From Candidatus Babelota bacterium (GTDB lineage Bacteria; Babelota; Babeliae; Babelales; Babelaceae), in assembly GCA_003484685.1 (NCBI GenBank), contig DNBB01000041.1:1-19630 (forward strand): 19,630 nt of DNA, read 5' to 3'. Below the pieces are notes generated by a model that did not search any database, was not told the DNA's origin, and saw only the letters and a program-made list of their open reading frames with translations. The translations under genes and the position numbers were made by a program. Below, in pieces: positions 1 through 6,331 of this stretch. Position 1 is the first letter of the stretch, and each line of letters opens with the position of its first letter.

Positions 1-16
1 TAAATAGATATCTAGC

Positions 17-1180
17 TCAGACAGAAACAATCGCCGAGAGTCTACCCAAAGACAACAATCCACAAGCCGTTATTTTACCTGTTAGAGAAAACAACTCGGT
101 ACCCGGATAGATAACAAACAGGTGGTCAAGTTTCAAATCCTCTAGGGCTATGTGCATCGATTTTGTTGTCCGCGGCACATCGACATATTTAAATTCAAAA
201 CCCAATCGTTTGCCGCCCTTAAAAATGAGAAGATCTAGCTCGGCATCTGCGTGTGTTGCCCAAAAGAAAACCTCCTCAGGTGACACGTCATAAAATCGAA
301 TGACCTCTTCTAATGCAAATCCTTCCCAAGACGCACCAAGACGAGGATAGATATCAAGTTCTGCTCTATCTTTAATCGAAAGAAGAGCGTGCAACAGACC
401 ACTATCACGAAAATAGACTTTCGGAGCACGGACCTGGCGTTTCTTGAGATTTTCGTACCAAGGGCTCAACTCCCGAACCATAAATGTCCCTACTAAAATA
501 TCAAGATATTTTCGAATCGTTGGACTTGATACCTGTAATGCCTGAGCTAATTCGCTCGCATTAAAAACTTGACCATGGTAATGCGCAAGCATCAGCCAAA
601 AGCGCCGAATTTGCTGGGGCGGTATATTAAAACCAAGGTACGGGATATCGCGCTCTAAAAATGTTTTGATATAACTTTGCCGCCAGAAAAAGCTATCTGC
701 TTCACCCTCTGCCATATATGAAAGTGGAAATCCGCCTCGCAACCAAAGTCGTGATGCGTCATCAACCTCGCTTAATGAAAATGGAGGCAGCTCAACATAA
801 CCCACACGACCAGCAAGCGTTTCTGAAGACTGACGAATGAGATCTCTTGATGCGCTTCCCAGTATCAAGATTTTGTATGGCTTTTCTGGGGTATCAACCA
901 ACACGCGAAGAACGGGAAAGAGATCTGGTCGCATCTGGATTTCATCGATCACAATAAGTTTTTCTGGCTCTGATGAGAGCGCCAGCATAGGATTATCAAG
1001 GCGCGCTAAGTCAAAGGGATTTTCCAAATCAAAAAAACGCGCAACACCACCCAAGCGCTCTTGAACATAGGCGCGTGCCAGCGTTGTTTTTCCAACCTGA
1101 CGCGGGCCCAAAATTGCACACACTGAGTGCACACGAAAGTTTTGATCAATTTTTTGTAGATACTGCTCTCTTTTAAACAT
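17..1180 (-). CDS. AAA ATPase with C-terminal DUF4143 domain
   Basis: The 387-residue protein has a Walker A (GPRQVGKTT, about 25-33), a Walker B ending VIDE (77-80) and a sensor-like GSAS (108-111). A winged-helix-like stretch lies near 205-230 (NASELAQALQVSSPTIRKYL). The C-terminal part has the DUF4143 pattern SWEGF (284-288), then ELD (314-316) and EFK (329-331), which look like the acidic and lysine positions of a PD-(D/E)XK nuclease fold. These ATPases are very common in bacteria and archaea and spread by transfer; no cellular role is firmly established. The ATG at 1180 is preceded by AAGGA at a normal distance, and that site lies inside a repeat copy (1185-1202). The gene stands alone, with no partner on its strand inside the window. 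The family call is secure; substrate and function are unknown. Confidence 0.9.
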   Translation of the reverse strand: MFKREQYLQKIDQNFRVHSVCAILGPRQVGKTTLARAYVQERLGGVARFFDLENPFDLARLDNPMLALSSEPEKLIVIDEIQMRPDLFPVLRVLVDTPEKPYKILILGSASRDLIRQSSETLAGRVGYVELPPFSLSEVDDASRLWLRGGFPLSYMAEGEADSFFWRQSYIKTFLERDIPYLGFNIPPQQIRRFWLMLAHYHGQVFNASELAQALQVSSPTIRKYLDILVGTFMVRELSPWYENLKKRQVRAPKVYFRDSGLLHALLSIKDRAELDIYPRLGASWEGFALEEVIRFYDVSPEEVFFWATHADAELDLLIFKGGKRLGFEFKYVDVPRTTKSMHIALEDLKLDHLFVIYPGTELFSLTGKITACGLLSLGRLSAIVSV

Positions 1181-1184
1181 AGTT

Positions 1185-1288
1185 TTTCCTTGAAAATTTA
1201 AATCCTTAATTTAAAAATACAAGAAAAACATGCAAACTTCTACACTTTCCTTGAAAATTTAAATGTCGTGTTTAAATTTTCAAGGAAA
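1185..1288. repeat. 18-bp repeat family forming two inverted pairs upstream of the ATPase
   Basis: TTTCCTTGAAAATTTAAA occurs on the plus strand at 1185-1202 and 1246-1263, and in perfect reverse complement at 1271-1288. The last two copies form an 18-bp perfect hairpin with a 7-base loop (1264-1270). A degraded reverse copy sits at 1210-1228 (TTTAAA, then CAAG, then AAAAA), pairing imperfectly with the copy at 1185-1202. On the minus strand, the copy at 1185-1202 carries the AAGGA ribosome binding site of the ATPase. The arrangement fits an operator or autoregulatory site, or the edge of a small mobile repeat; which one cannot be decided here. Confidence 0.85.
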
Positions 1289-1508
1289 ACACTCTATCCT
1301 CCTGCTGAAATCCAACCTGGGATCGAATCTTAGCATCTTGATAGCATTGCAACGCAGCACAAAAACACCTTAAGCCGCGCCTTTACCTCCGCGGACTTCA
1401 GTAGGCTTTTTCACAAAGAAACGCATGCAAACAAAAAAAGAACAAGCCCTTGTTTTCTAATTTAATTATTTGTTAGAAAATAAAGAAAATGGATCAGTGG
1501 AGGTTGAC
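1289..1508. other. Intergenic stretch with weak RNA structures, no convincing gene
   Basis: There is no coding sequence with a plausible start and ribosome site here. Two weak structures are visible. CCGCG (1375-1379) can pair with CGCGG (1390-1394), and the segment ends GGC followed by TTTTT (1407-1411), like a small terminator. TTTTCTAA (1453-1460) can pair with TTAGAAAA (1473-1480), about 28 bases before the next start codon. With the repeat block, the gene-free interval between the two divergent genes is 328 bases. Confidence 0.5.
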
Positions 1509-1766
1509 ATGGAAAATAAAAAGAAATTATTACGTATTGCCGGGCTCGGTATCCTTACCCTAGGAATTTTTCCTGCGTTTTTATTCGCGCCATCTGCCGT
1601 ATCGTCAATGGCGGTTGTTTCACAAGTAGACCTTGCTGAGCTCCATGAGCTGCGCGCTGAAGTTAAATACCTAAGAGCTGAGCTGCGCAACGAAGCGACC
1701 GCAGCCCGAGCAGCACGCGAAGAAGCAAAGCGCTACTTTGAGGCACTGGTTAAAATAAGTAAATAA
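1509..1766 (+). CDS. Small membrane-anchored or exported coiled-coil protein, unknown function
   Basis: The 85-residue product begins MENKKKLLRIAG, followed by a hydrophobic segment (about 9-37) that could be a signal anchor or signal peptide. It then has a charged helical tail (about 40-80) rich in Ala, Glu, Arg and Leu with heptad-like spacing, typical of a short coiled coil. An upstream TTG at 1470 would add 13 residues, but GGAGG at 1499-1503, five bases before the ATG at 1509, decides the start. No family is recognised. It is the only gene between the repeat block and the terminator shared with hppA. Such a protein could oligomerise at the membrane or periplasmic face; this is inferred from composition only. 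Confidence 0.7.
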   Translation: MENKKKLLRIAGLGILTLGIFPAFLFAPSAVSSMAVVSQVDLAELHELRAEVKYLRAELRNEATAARAAREEAKRYFEALVKISK

Positions 1767-1781
1767 CAATTTAGCTACCAT

Positions 1782-1828
1782 ATGCGAAGAGCCCCACTTG
1801 GAAATTATCCAAGTGGGGCTCTTCGCAT
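1782..1828. terminator. Bidirectional stem-loop terminator between convergent genes
   Basis: A perfect 20-bp stem (left arm 1782-1801, right arm 1809-1828) closes a 7-base loop. It lies 15 bases after the stop of the small coiled-coil gene and 16 bases beyond the stop of hppA on the other strand. The T-runs on either side are poor, so it may act through stem strength or also as an mRNA 3'-end stabiliser. Confidence 0.85.
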
Positions 1829-1844
1829 GTATCATTTCACTCAA

Positions 1845-3818
1845 TTACAAGGTCACCAATAAAAGTGAAACCATGGAAAGAAGCTTAATTAAAATATTAA
1901 GAGCAGGTCCTGATGTATCCTTAAATGGATCGCCTACCGTGTCACCAATAACCGCGGCTTTATGTGTATCTGAGCCTTTGCCACCAAATGCGCCAGCTTC
2001 GATATACTTTTTGGCATTATCCCAAGCACCACCACCATTGGCCATCATAAGTGCCAGCATAACACCAGTCACGGTTGCACCGACCAGCAGGCCACCAAGT
2101 GTTGCCACGCCAAAAGTTTTCCAAACAATGACAGGAACAGAAACCGTAATGACACCGGGCAGAATCATCTTCCACAGTGCTGCCTTGGTACTAATTGCCA
2201 CGCAGCTACGATAATCTGGTTCTGCAGTGCCCTCCATCAAGCCAGGGATTTCGCGAAATTGTCTGCGGACCTCCATAACCATCTGCAGTGCAGCATCACC
2301 AACGGCGCGCATCGTAATCGAGGTAATCAAAAACGGCAATGCTGCGCCCATAAAGATACCGACCAAGATCAATGGATTAACCAAATCAAGACACGCAACA
2401 CCACTTTCTTGTGCATACGCAGCAAAAACACCTAGCGCCGCCAACAACGCAGAACCAATTGCAAATCCTTTGCCAAGCGCTGCAGTTGTATTGCCCAGCG
2501 AATCGAGCTTATCAGTAATATCACGAACAGGCTTACCAAAGCCTGCCATCTCCGCGATACCACCAGCATTATCTGCAATAGGACCATAGGCATCTACAGT
2601 CATGGTAATGCCAGTAGTTGCAAGCATGGCTACCGCAGCAAGTGCTACACCAAAGAGGCCGCCACCAAACATAAAGGCAAACCAGATACCTGCAGCAAGC
2701 ACCAAAACCGGCGCAACGGTCGATTCCATACCAACCGAAAGACCATAAATAATGTTGGTCGCTGCACCTGATTGGGAAGCCTTTGCCAAATTTTTAATTG
2801 GCGTGCTTGAAGTATAGTATTCAGTTATCAAACCAACTACGATACCCGCAACACAACCGGTCACAATCGCGTAGAAGAAATTAACTGGGATGCCAACCAT
2901 AGCAAGGTAAATATACGATGCCAACATAAAGAATCCAACGGCGACAAATGTTGCATTACGCAACAATGCAGCGGAACTGGCACGAATAAATAGATTTGCA
3001 ACCAAACCAACCATAGAACCAAGTAACCCCAACGCCGAGATCATCAACGGCAACGTGACAAAAATTGGATCACCGGCAAACAACTGATATGAAAGCGCTG
3101 TTGTTGAAACCATTGCCGTCAAGTATGATTCGTAGATATCCGCGCCCATACCGGCGGTATCACCAACACAGTCACCAACGTTATCTGCTATAACTGCAGG
3201 ATTGCGCGGATCATCTTCGGGAATACCTGCTTCAATTTTACCAACCAGATCTGCACCAACGTCAGCTGACTTAGTAAAAATACCACCACCAACGCGCGCA
3301 AAGAACGCAACAAACGAAGCGCCTAAACCAAAGCTGGTAATGAGATTAGTAATTGAAGCACTATCCATGTAGAAAAAGAGTAGCGTGCCAAAACCAAGAA
3401 GACCTATGCTTGCTACGGCAAAACCCATCACACCGCCACCCAAGAATGCAACCATGAAAGCCGATCGCTCGCCTTCTTCTCGTGCCGCCATAGTCGTGCG
3501 CACATTAGCACGAGTCGCAGCATGCATTCCAATGGCGCCCGTAAGCAAGGAAAGCAACGAGCCAACAAAGAAACAGGCTGCAGAAAGAAATGATGAAAAG
3601 GCCGCAAGCAACACAACCGCCAACAGATCGACAATTAAAATAATGCGATATTCCTCAAAGAGGAATGTCATCGCACCGGTACGAATAGCTTCCGCAATAT
3701 GCGCAGCTTTGGCATGGGTTACCTGATAGCGATTAATTTTTCGTAACAAGGCAAAGACGGTCAAAAGACCAAACAGACCCATCCCCGCTACAAATCCGTA
3801 GATGTGTAGTAAAGACAT
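1845..3818 (-). CDS. hppA: Membrane-bound ion-translocating pyrophosphatase
   Basis: The enzyme hydrolyses pyrophosphate at the cytoplasmic membrane and pumps H+ or Na+. The 657-residue polytopic protein has the family signature DVGADLVGK (186-194), the metal/PPi-binding stretch DNVGDCVGDTAGMGAD (212-227) and the C-terminal GDPFKDTSGP with a downstream NILIK lysine. The segment GNTTAALGKG (442-451) has Ala446 and Gly449, the residues typical of the K+-dependent subfamily rather than the Lys/Thr of K+-independent enzymes. Glu230 in YESY sits where Na+-pumping enzymes and some H+ pumps have the key glutamate, so ion specificity is not settled. AAGGAG lies nine bases before the ATG. The gene is probably monocistronic, with a promoter near 3907-3936 and a leader hairpin at 3861-3893. 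Confidence 0.97.
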   Translation of the reverse strand: MSLLHIYGFVAGMGLFGLLTVFALLRKINRYQVTHAKAAHIAEAIRTGAMTFLFEEYRIILIVDLLAVVLLAAFSSFLSAACFFVGSLLSLLTGAIGMHAATRANVRTTMAAREEGERSAFMVAFLGGGVMGFAVASIGLLGFGTLLFFYMDSASITNLITSFGLGASFVAFFARVGGGIFTKSADVGADLVGKIEAGIPEDDPRNPAVIADNVGDCVGDTAGMGADIYESYLTAMVSTTALSYQLFAGDPIFVTLPLMISALGLLGSMVGLVANLFIRASSAALLRNATFVAVGFFMLASYIYLAMVGIPVNFFYAIVTGCVAGIVVGLITEYYTSSTPIKNLAKASQSGAATNIIYGLSVGMESTVAPVLVLAAGIWFAFMFGGGLFGVALAAVAMLATTGITMTVDAYGPIADNAGGIAEMAGFGKPVRDITDKLDSLGNTTAALGKGFAIGSALLAALGVFAAYAQESGVACLDLVNPLILVGIFMGAALPFLITSITMRAVGDAALQMVMEVRRQFREIPGLMEGTAEPDYRSCVAISTKAALWKMILPGVITVSVPVIVWKTFGVATLGGLLVGATVTGVMLALMMANGGGAWDNAKKYIEAGAFGGKGSDTHKAAVIGDTVGDPFKDTSGPALNILIKLLSMVSLLLVTL

Positions 3819-3860
3819 ACAGAAATACTCCTTTCAAGGTAGACACGATATGCGTAAAAC

Positions 3861-3893
3861 CAAGGGAGCACGAGACTTTCTCATGCTCCCTTG
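3861..3893 (-). terminator. Stem-loop between the orphan gene and hppA (terminator or leader hairpin)
   Basis: Arms 3861-3875 and 3879-3893 pair over 15 positions with one G-T type mismatch around a 3-base loop. On the minus strand the stem is followed by GGTTTTAC, a weak T-run. It lies 57 bases after the stop of the 3950-4384 gene and so could terminate it. It also lies just downstream of the predicted hppA start site, so it would be part of the hppA leader. Confidence 0.65.
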
Positions 3894-3906
3894 ATGTACG
3901 AGTTTT

Positions 3907-3936
3907 AGTATACCTCAAAACCCAGCTATATGTCTT
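3907..3936 (-). promoter_or_regulatory. Candidate promoter of hppA
   Basis: Read on the minus strand, AAGACA (3931-3936, four of six to consensus) and TATACT (3907-3912) are separated by 18 bases. Transcription would begin near 3900, putting the 3861-3893 hairpin at the 5' end of the hppA mRNA. Confidence 0.45.
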
Positions 3937-3949
3937 GCTTTATCTTTGT

Positions 3950-4384
3950 CTAGACTGCAACGACAAACAAAGCGGTCACTTGGGCGTGTAATGCAGCAAG
4001 ATTAGCCATAGCGCGCGCTACTTCAACGGCATTCGCGGCTTTACGGGGTATATCCAATACTGGAATTTGTGAGCCCTCCGTCAACAGGCGGGCTGTCTGA
4101 TTAATAGCAGCATCATAATCCTTAAATAACTGTGGGTTAAGATCATATGCCCTAACAAAACGATCAGTCGTAAAATAAGTCACCGGCAACAAGAGCGCTC
4201 CCAATTGAGGAAAACGCTGTTTCATCTCTTTGTACAACGCCATCGATCGCTCTATATTAAGCGTTTGCATTTGAGCCGGACGCATCCCTTGACCGATCAT
4301 AGGTTCTTGAGCTACCCAATCAACAGCTAACAAACCACCGCTAGCGCCCACAAACAATAATAAAAAAATGTAGTGATTTTTCAT
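3950..4384 (-). CDS. Small exported protein, unknown function
   Basis: The 144-residue protein starts MKNHYIFLLLFVGASGGLLA, a typical signal peptide with likely cleavage near residue 20. The mature part is mostly helical, with an Ala-rich C-terminus ending in hydrophobic LFVVAV. There are no cysteines and no motif I recognise. AAGGAG sits seven bases before the ATG, and a good promoter lies at 4426-4455, so it is its own unit. Its stop is followed by the hairpin at 3861-3893. It matches the style of the other exported orphans in this window (9048-9446, 9584-9982), but I see no sequence similarity among them. Confidence 0.8.
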   Translation of the reverse strand: MKNHYIFLLLFVGASGGLLAVDWVAQEPMIGQGMRPAQMQTLNIERSMALYKEMKQRFPQLGALLLPVTYFTTDRFVRAYDLNPQLFKDYDAAINQTARLLTEGSQIPVLDIPRKAANAVEVARAMANLAALHAQVTALFVVAV

Positions 4385-4425
4385 GAGTCCACTCCTTTTT
4401 TATATTTAACATCTATATCTTTTAA

Positions 4426-4455
4426 ATTATATTATATTTGAGTTAAAAAAATCAA
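4426..4455 (-). promoter_or_regulatory. Candidate promoter of the exported orphan at 3950-4384
   Basis: On the minus strand, TTGATT (4450-4455) and TATAAT (4426-4431) are separated by 18 bases. An overlapping second TATAAT lies at 4431-4436. The start would lie about 35-40 bases before the ATG. Confidence 0.6.
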
Positions 4456-4484
4456 GAATGTAAAACGCGCATCGTGCAGACGTA

Positions 4485-4521
4485 TAAAAAACAAAAAGCC
4501 GCCGAAGATGTCTTCGGCGGC
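4485..4521 (-). terminator. Rho-independent terminator of the thioredoxin-like gene
   Basis: GCCGCCGAAGA (4498-4508) pairs perfectly with TCTTCGGCGGC (4511-4521) across a 2-base loop. Reading on the minus strand the stem is followed by TTTTTGTTTTTTATACG, a classic T-tract. It lies 30 bases after the stop of the gene at 4552-4968. Confidence 0.92.
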
Positions 4522-4551
4522 AACAATGATCAAAAAATATTAATGAACGTA

Positions 4552-4968
4552 TTAGACATTCAACCCAGCAGACTGGCGCAGGAGTGCACGAAGAGTTGAT
4601 TCATTGCCCTCAAAAACACCATTATGCCGAACACTGCCATCTTTTACGACAATCAAGAAAGGAATTCGCTGAATATTATACAAGCGTCGTGCCTCGCTAC
4701 CAACTGCAGTCGTATGATTAAAGGAAACAAAGTACGCTTGCTGGCCCACTTCTGAACCAACCTTATGAAATACTGGACCAAAGCGCGAGCAATTTGGACA
4801 ACGATCTCCAAATACGTCGATTATCAAAGGTTTATCAAGCTTACCATACAAATCACTTAGCGTTGTGGCATGAAATTTAGCAAGCAAAGATCCTATATCA
4901 ACAACCTCAGCAGCTAAGTACTGCGCACCGAGCAATATCGCTGTTCCAAAAAGCAACTTGCGGATCAT
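4552..4968 (-). CDS. Exported thioredoxin-fold protein with CPNC active site
   Basis: The 138-residue protein has a short signal peptide (MIRKLLFGTAILLGAQYLAA). A thioredoxin-like domain follows, with DVFGDRCPNC giving the redox pair Cys57/Cys60 and a cis-proline loop RIPFLIV (Pro103). These residues imply thiol-disulfide exchange outside the cytoplasm. CPNC differs from the CGPC of thioredoxin, so I would not call it a plain thioredoxin. An ATG at 4983 would add five residues (MKGAR), but AAGGGGG lies just before the ATG at 4968, which is preferred. It lies downstream of the CPPC lipoprotein on the same strand (96-base gap) but has its own candidate promoter and a strong terminator. No membrane partner of the DsbB or DsbD type is present nearby. 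Confidence 0.85.
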   Translation of the reverse strand: MIRKLLFGTAILLGAQYLAAEVVDIGSLLAKFHATTLSDLYGKLDKPLIIDVFGDRCPNCSRFGPVFHKVGSEVGQQAYFVSFNHTTAVGSEARRLYNIQRIPFLIVVKDGSVRHNGVFEGNESTLRALLRQSAGLNV

Positions 4969-5008
4969 ACGCGCCCCCTTCATTCAAAGAAAAGATTCCA
5001 CCACTTCG

Positions 5009-5037
5009 AGTTTAGCAATATCAAATACTATTGAAAA
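5009..5037 (-). promoter_or_regulatory. Candidate promoter of the CPNC thioredoxin-like gene
   Basis: On the minus strand, TTTTCA (5032-5037) and TAAACT (5009-5014) have 17-base spacing, each matching consensus at four positions. It lies in the 96-base gap between the two thioredoxin-like genes, so the second may be transcribed on its own as well as by readthrough. Confidence 0.4.
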
Positions 5038-5064
5038 CCCCAGCTAAAAACCGCTTTAATTAGC

Positions 5065-5616
5065 TTATCTCAAGCAATGCTGTGAAATAAACCTTGATAA
5101 TTCAGCTTCGCTGGCAGCCCCTAAACGCGTTCCCAAATACTCCTTGTTTTTATCAAACGCCACAAAGCTTGGGACGCCATGGTTAGCGTATGTTTGCGCC
5201 AAAGTACGCACACCAGCCTGCTGCACCTCGATAGCCACAAAACGAACTTTTCCCGTAAAATCTCCAGCCAATTTTTCAAAAATAGGCTTCATGCGACGGC
5301 ACGGAGGACAGTAGGATCCATAGAACTTGACTACAACTGGATACCCTTCTTGGAAGAGCAAATCAAAACCCTCTTGAGTCGTAATTTCTTGTACGCTCCA
5401 CGCAATCGCATCTCGCGTTTTTTCTTCATAACCAGGTTGTCCTTGTGTTATTTTTCGTTGCAATTTTTCAACTGCTTGACCGCCCTCGTTCAACTCAATC
5501 TGCCTATCTTGGACAACACCTTTCTGTTCCACAGGTGCTTGCTTTTTGCCCCAAGAACATGATGAACAACACAACAAAGCAAGTACAAGGGAGCTCGTAA
5601 AAAGAGTATACTTCAT
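5065..5616 (-). CDS. Thioredoxin-domain protein with signal peptide, probable lipoprotein
   Basis: From the ATG at 5616 the product has 183 residues. A hydrophobic signal ends in a cysteine cluster (LALLCCSSC, Cys16, 17 and 20) that suggests lipid attachment, though no lipobox is canonical. A linker of about 55 residues leads to a thioredoxin domain (about 75-183) with FYGSYCPPCRRMKP (Cys103/Cys106) and the cis-proline loop HGVPSF (Pro149). It should exchange disulfides at the membrane or in the periplasm. An upstream start at 5667 would add 17 residues, but AGAGGA six bases before this ATG favours the shorter form, which also restores a proper signal peptide. It is transcribed divergently from dps, suggesting shared stress control, which is inference. 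Confidence 0.87.
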   Translation of the reverse strand: MKYTLFTSSLVLALLCCSSCSWGKKQAPVEQKGVVQDRQIELNEGGQAVEKLQRKITQGQPGYEEKTRDAIAWSVQEITTQEGFDLLFQEGYPVVVKFYGSYCPPCRRMKPIFEKLAGDFTGKVRFVAIEVQQAGVRTLAQTYANHGVPSFVAFDKNKEYLGTRLGAASEAELSRFISQHCLR

Positions 5617-5695
5617 GCGATTCCTCTCAATCAAAAAATAAATAACTATTGCGCTCAACCTTACCACTTTTGTACAATCAAAAATAGTAGTATGC

Positions 5696-5740
5696 CTGGC
5701 AATTATAACCAGAAGCCGATAAAATAAATCGATTTTATTA
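5696..5740 (+). promoter_or_regulatory. Candidate dps promoter with AT-rich dyad
   Basis: CTGGCA (5696-5701) and TAAAAT (5720-5725) are spaced 18 bases apart. Just after them, AAATCGATTT (5726-5735) is a perfect 10-bp palindrome inside a longer near-symmetric AT-rich block (about 5720-5740). It sits between the promoter and the AGGAG ribosome site, where a repressor could bind. It is not a clear match to the usual PerR or Fur boxes. Confidence 0.35.
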
Positions 5741-5759
5741 TTTAATTCAGGAGTTTATC

Positions 5760-6329
5760 ATGTGTTTAGAATGTCCCACGTCATCATGCAATATTGGTCT
5801 AAGCGAAACAGATCGCAATGAAATTGTTGCCCATCTTTCTAAGCTACTTGCAAGTGAATATGTATTCTTTACCAAAGCATACAAATACCACTGGAACGTA
5901 CGCAGTCCATTTTTTGCGCAGCTGCACGAACTTTTTGAGAAGACATACAATGCGCACTTTGCTTCCGTTGACGAATTTGCAGAACGCATTCGTATGCTTG
6001 GCCATGAGGCACCAGGAACTTTAGCCGAATTTCTAGAACTTTCACTTATCGAAGAAGCCCCAGGAATGAATCCTGGTGAATGCTTTATGATCGCGGACTT
6101 ACTCAACGACCTCGAGGCTATGATCCAACATATGCGCACCGACCTTATTGAGATCGAAAAACTTGACCCAGTAAGCGCTGATCTTCTCATTGGCAAAATG
6201 AAAGAATACGAAAAAGAAGCATGGATACTTCGTGCACATCTTGAATTTGTTGAAGATGATAACGAAGACTTTGAAGAAGAATTATTTGTTGAAGAAAAAA
6301 AGCCAGCTAAAAAGAAAACAAAAAAATAA
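5760..6329 (+). CDS. dps: Dps-family ferritin-like DNA-protection protein
   Basis: Dps proteins form 12-subunit shells that oxidise Fe2+ with peroxide and protect DNA. The 189-residue product shows the ferroxidase ligands at exact family spacing: His44 (in KYHWNV), His56, Asp71 and Glu75, matching the 12/15/4 spacing of His51, His63, Asp78 and Glu82 in E. coli Dps. Trp45 follows the first histidine as usual. Two extensions are odd. The N-terminus is MCLECPTSSC, with three cysteines (2, 5, 10). The C-terminus is an acidic run followed by a lysine tail (KKPAKKKTKK), which may bind DNA as Lys-rich Dps tails do. AGGAG precedes the ATG. It is divergent from an exported thioredoxin gene and ends two bases from the convergent ComEC-like gene. 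Confidence 0.95.
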   Translation: MCLECPTSSCNIGLSETDRNEIVAHLSKLLASEYVFFTKAYKYHWNVRSPFFAQLHELFEKTYNAHFASVDEFAERIRMLGHEAPGTLAEFLELSLIEEAPGMNPGECFMIADLLNDLEAMIQHMRTDLIEIEKLDPVSADLLIGKMKEYEKEAWILRAHLEFVEDDNEDFEEELFVEEKKPAKKKTKK

Positions 6330-6331
6330 AC

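Noticed and set aside
1798..3726. Several plus-strand open frames opposite hppA (1798-2214, 2227-2589, 3385-3726)
   Set aside because: They lie wholly or almost wholly on the antisense of a full-length, well-conserved gene, have proline/alanine-rich low-complexity products and no ribosome sites.
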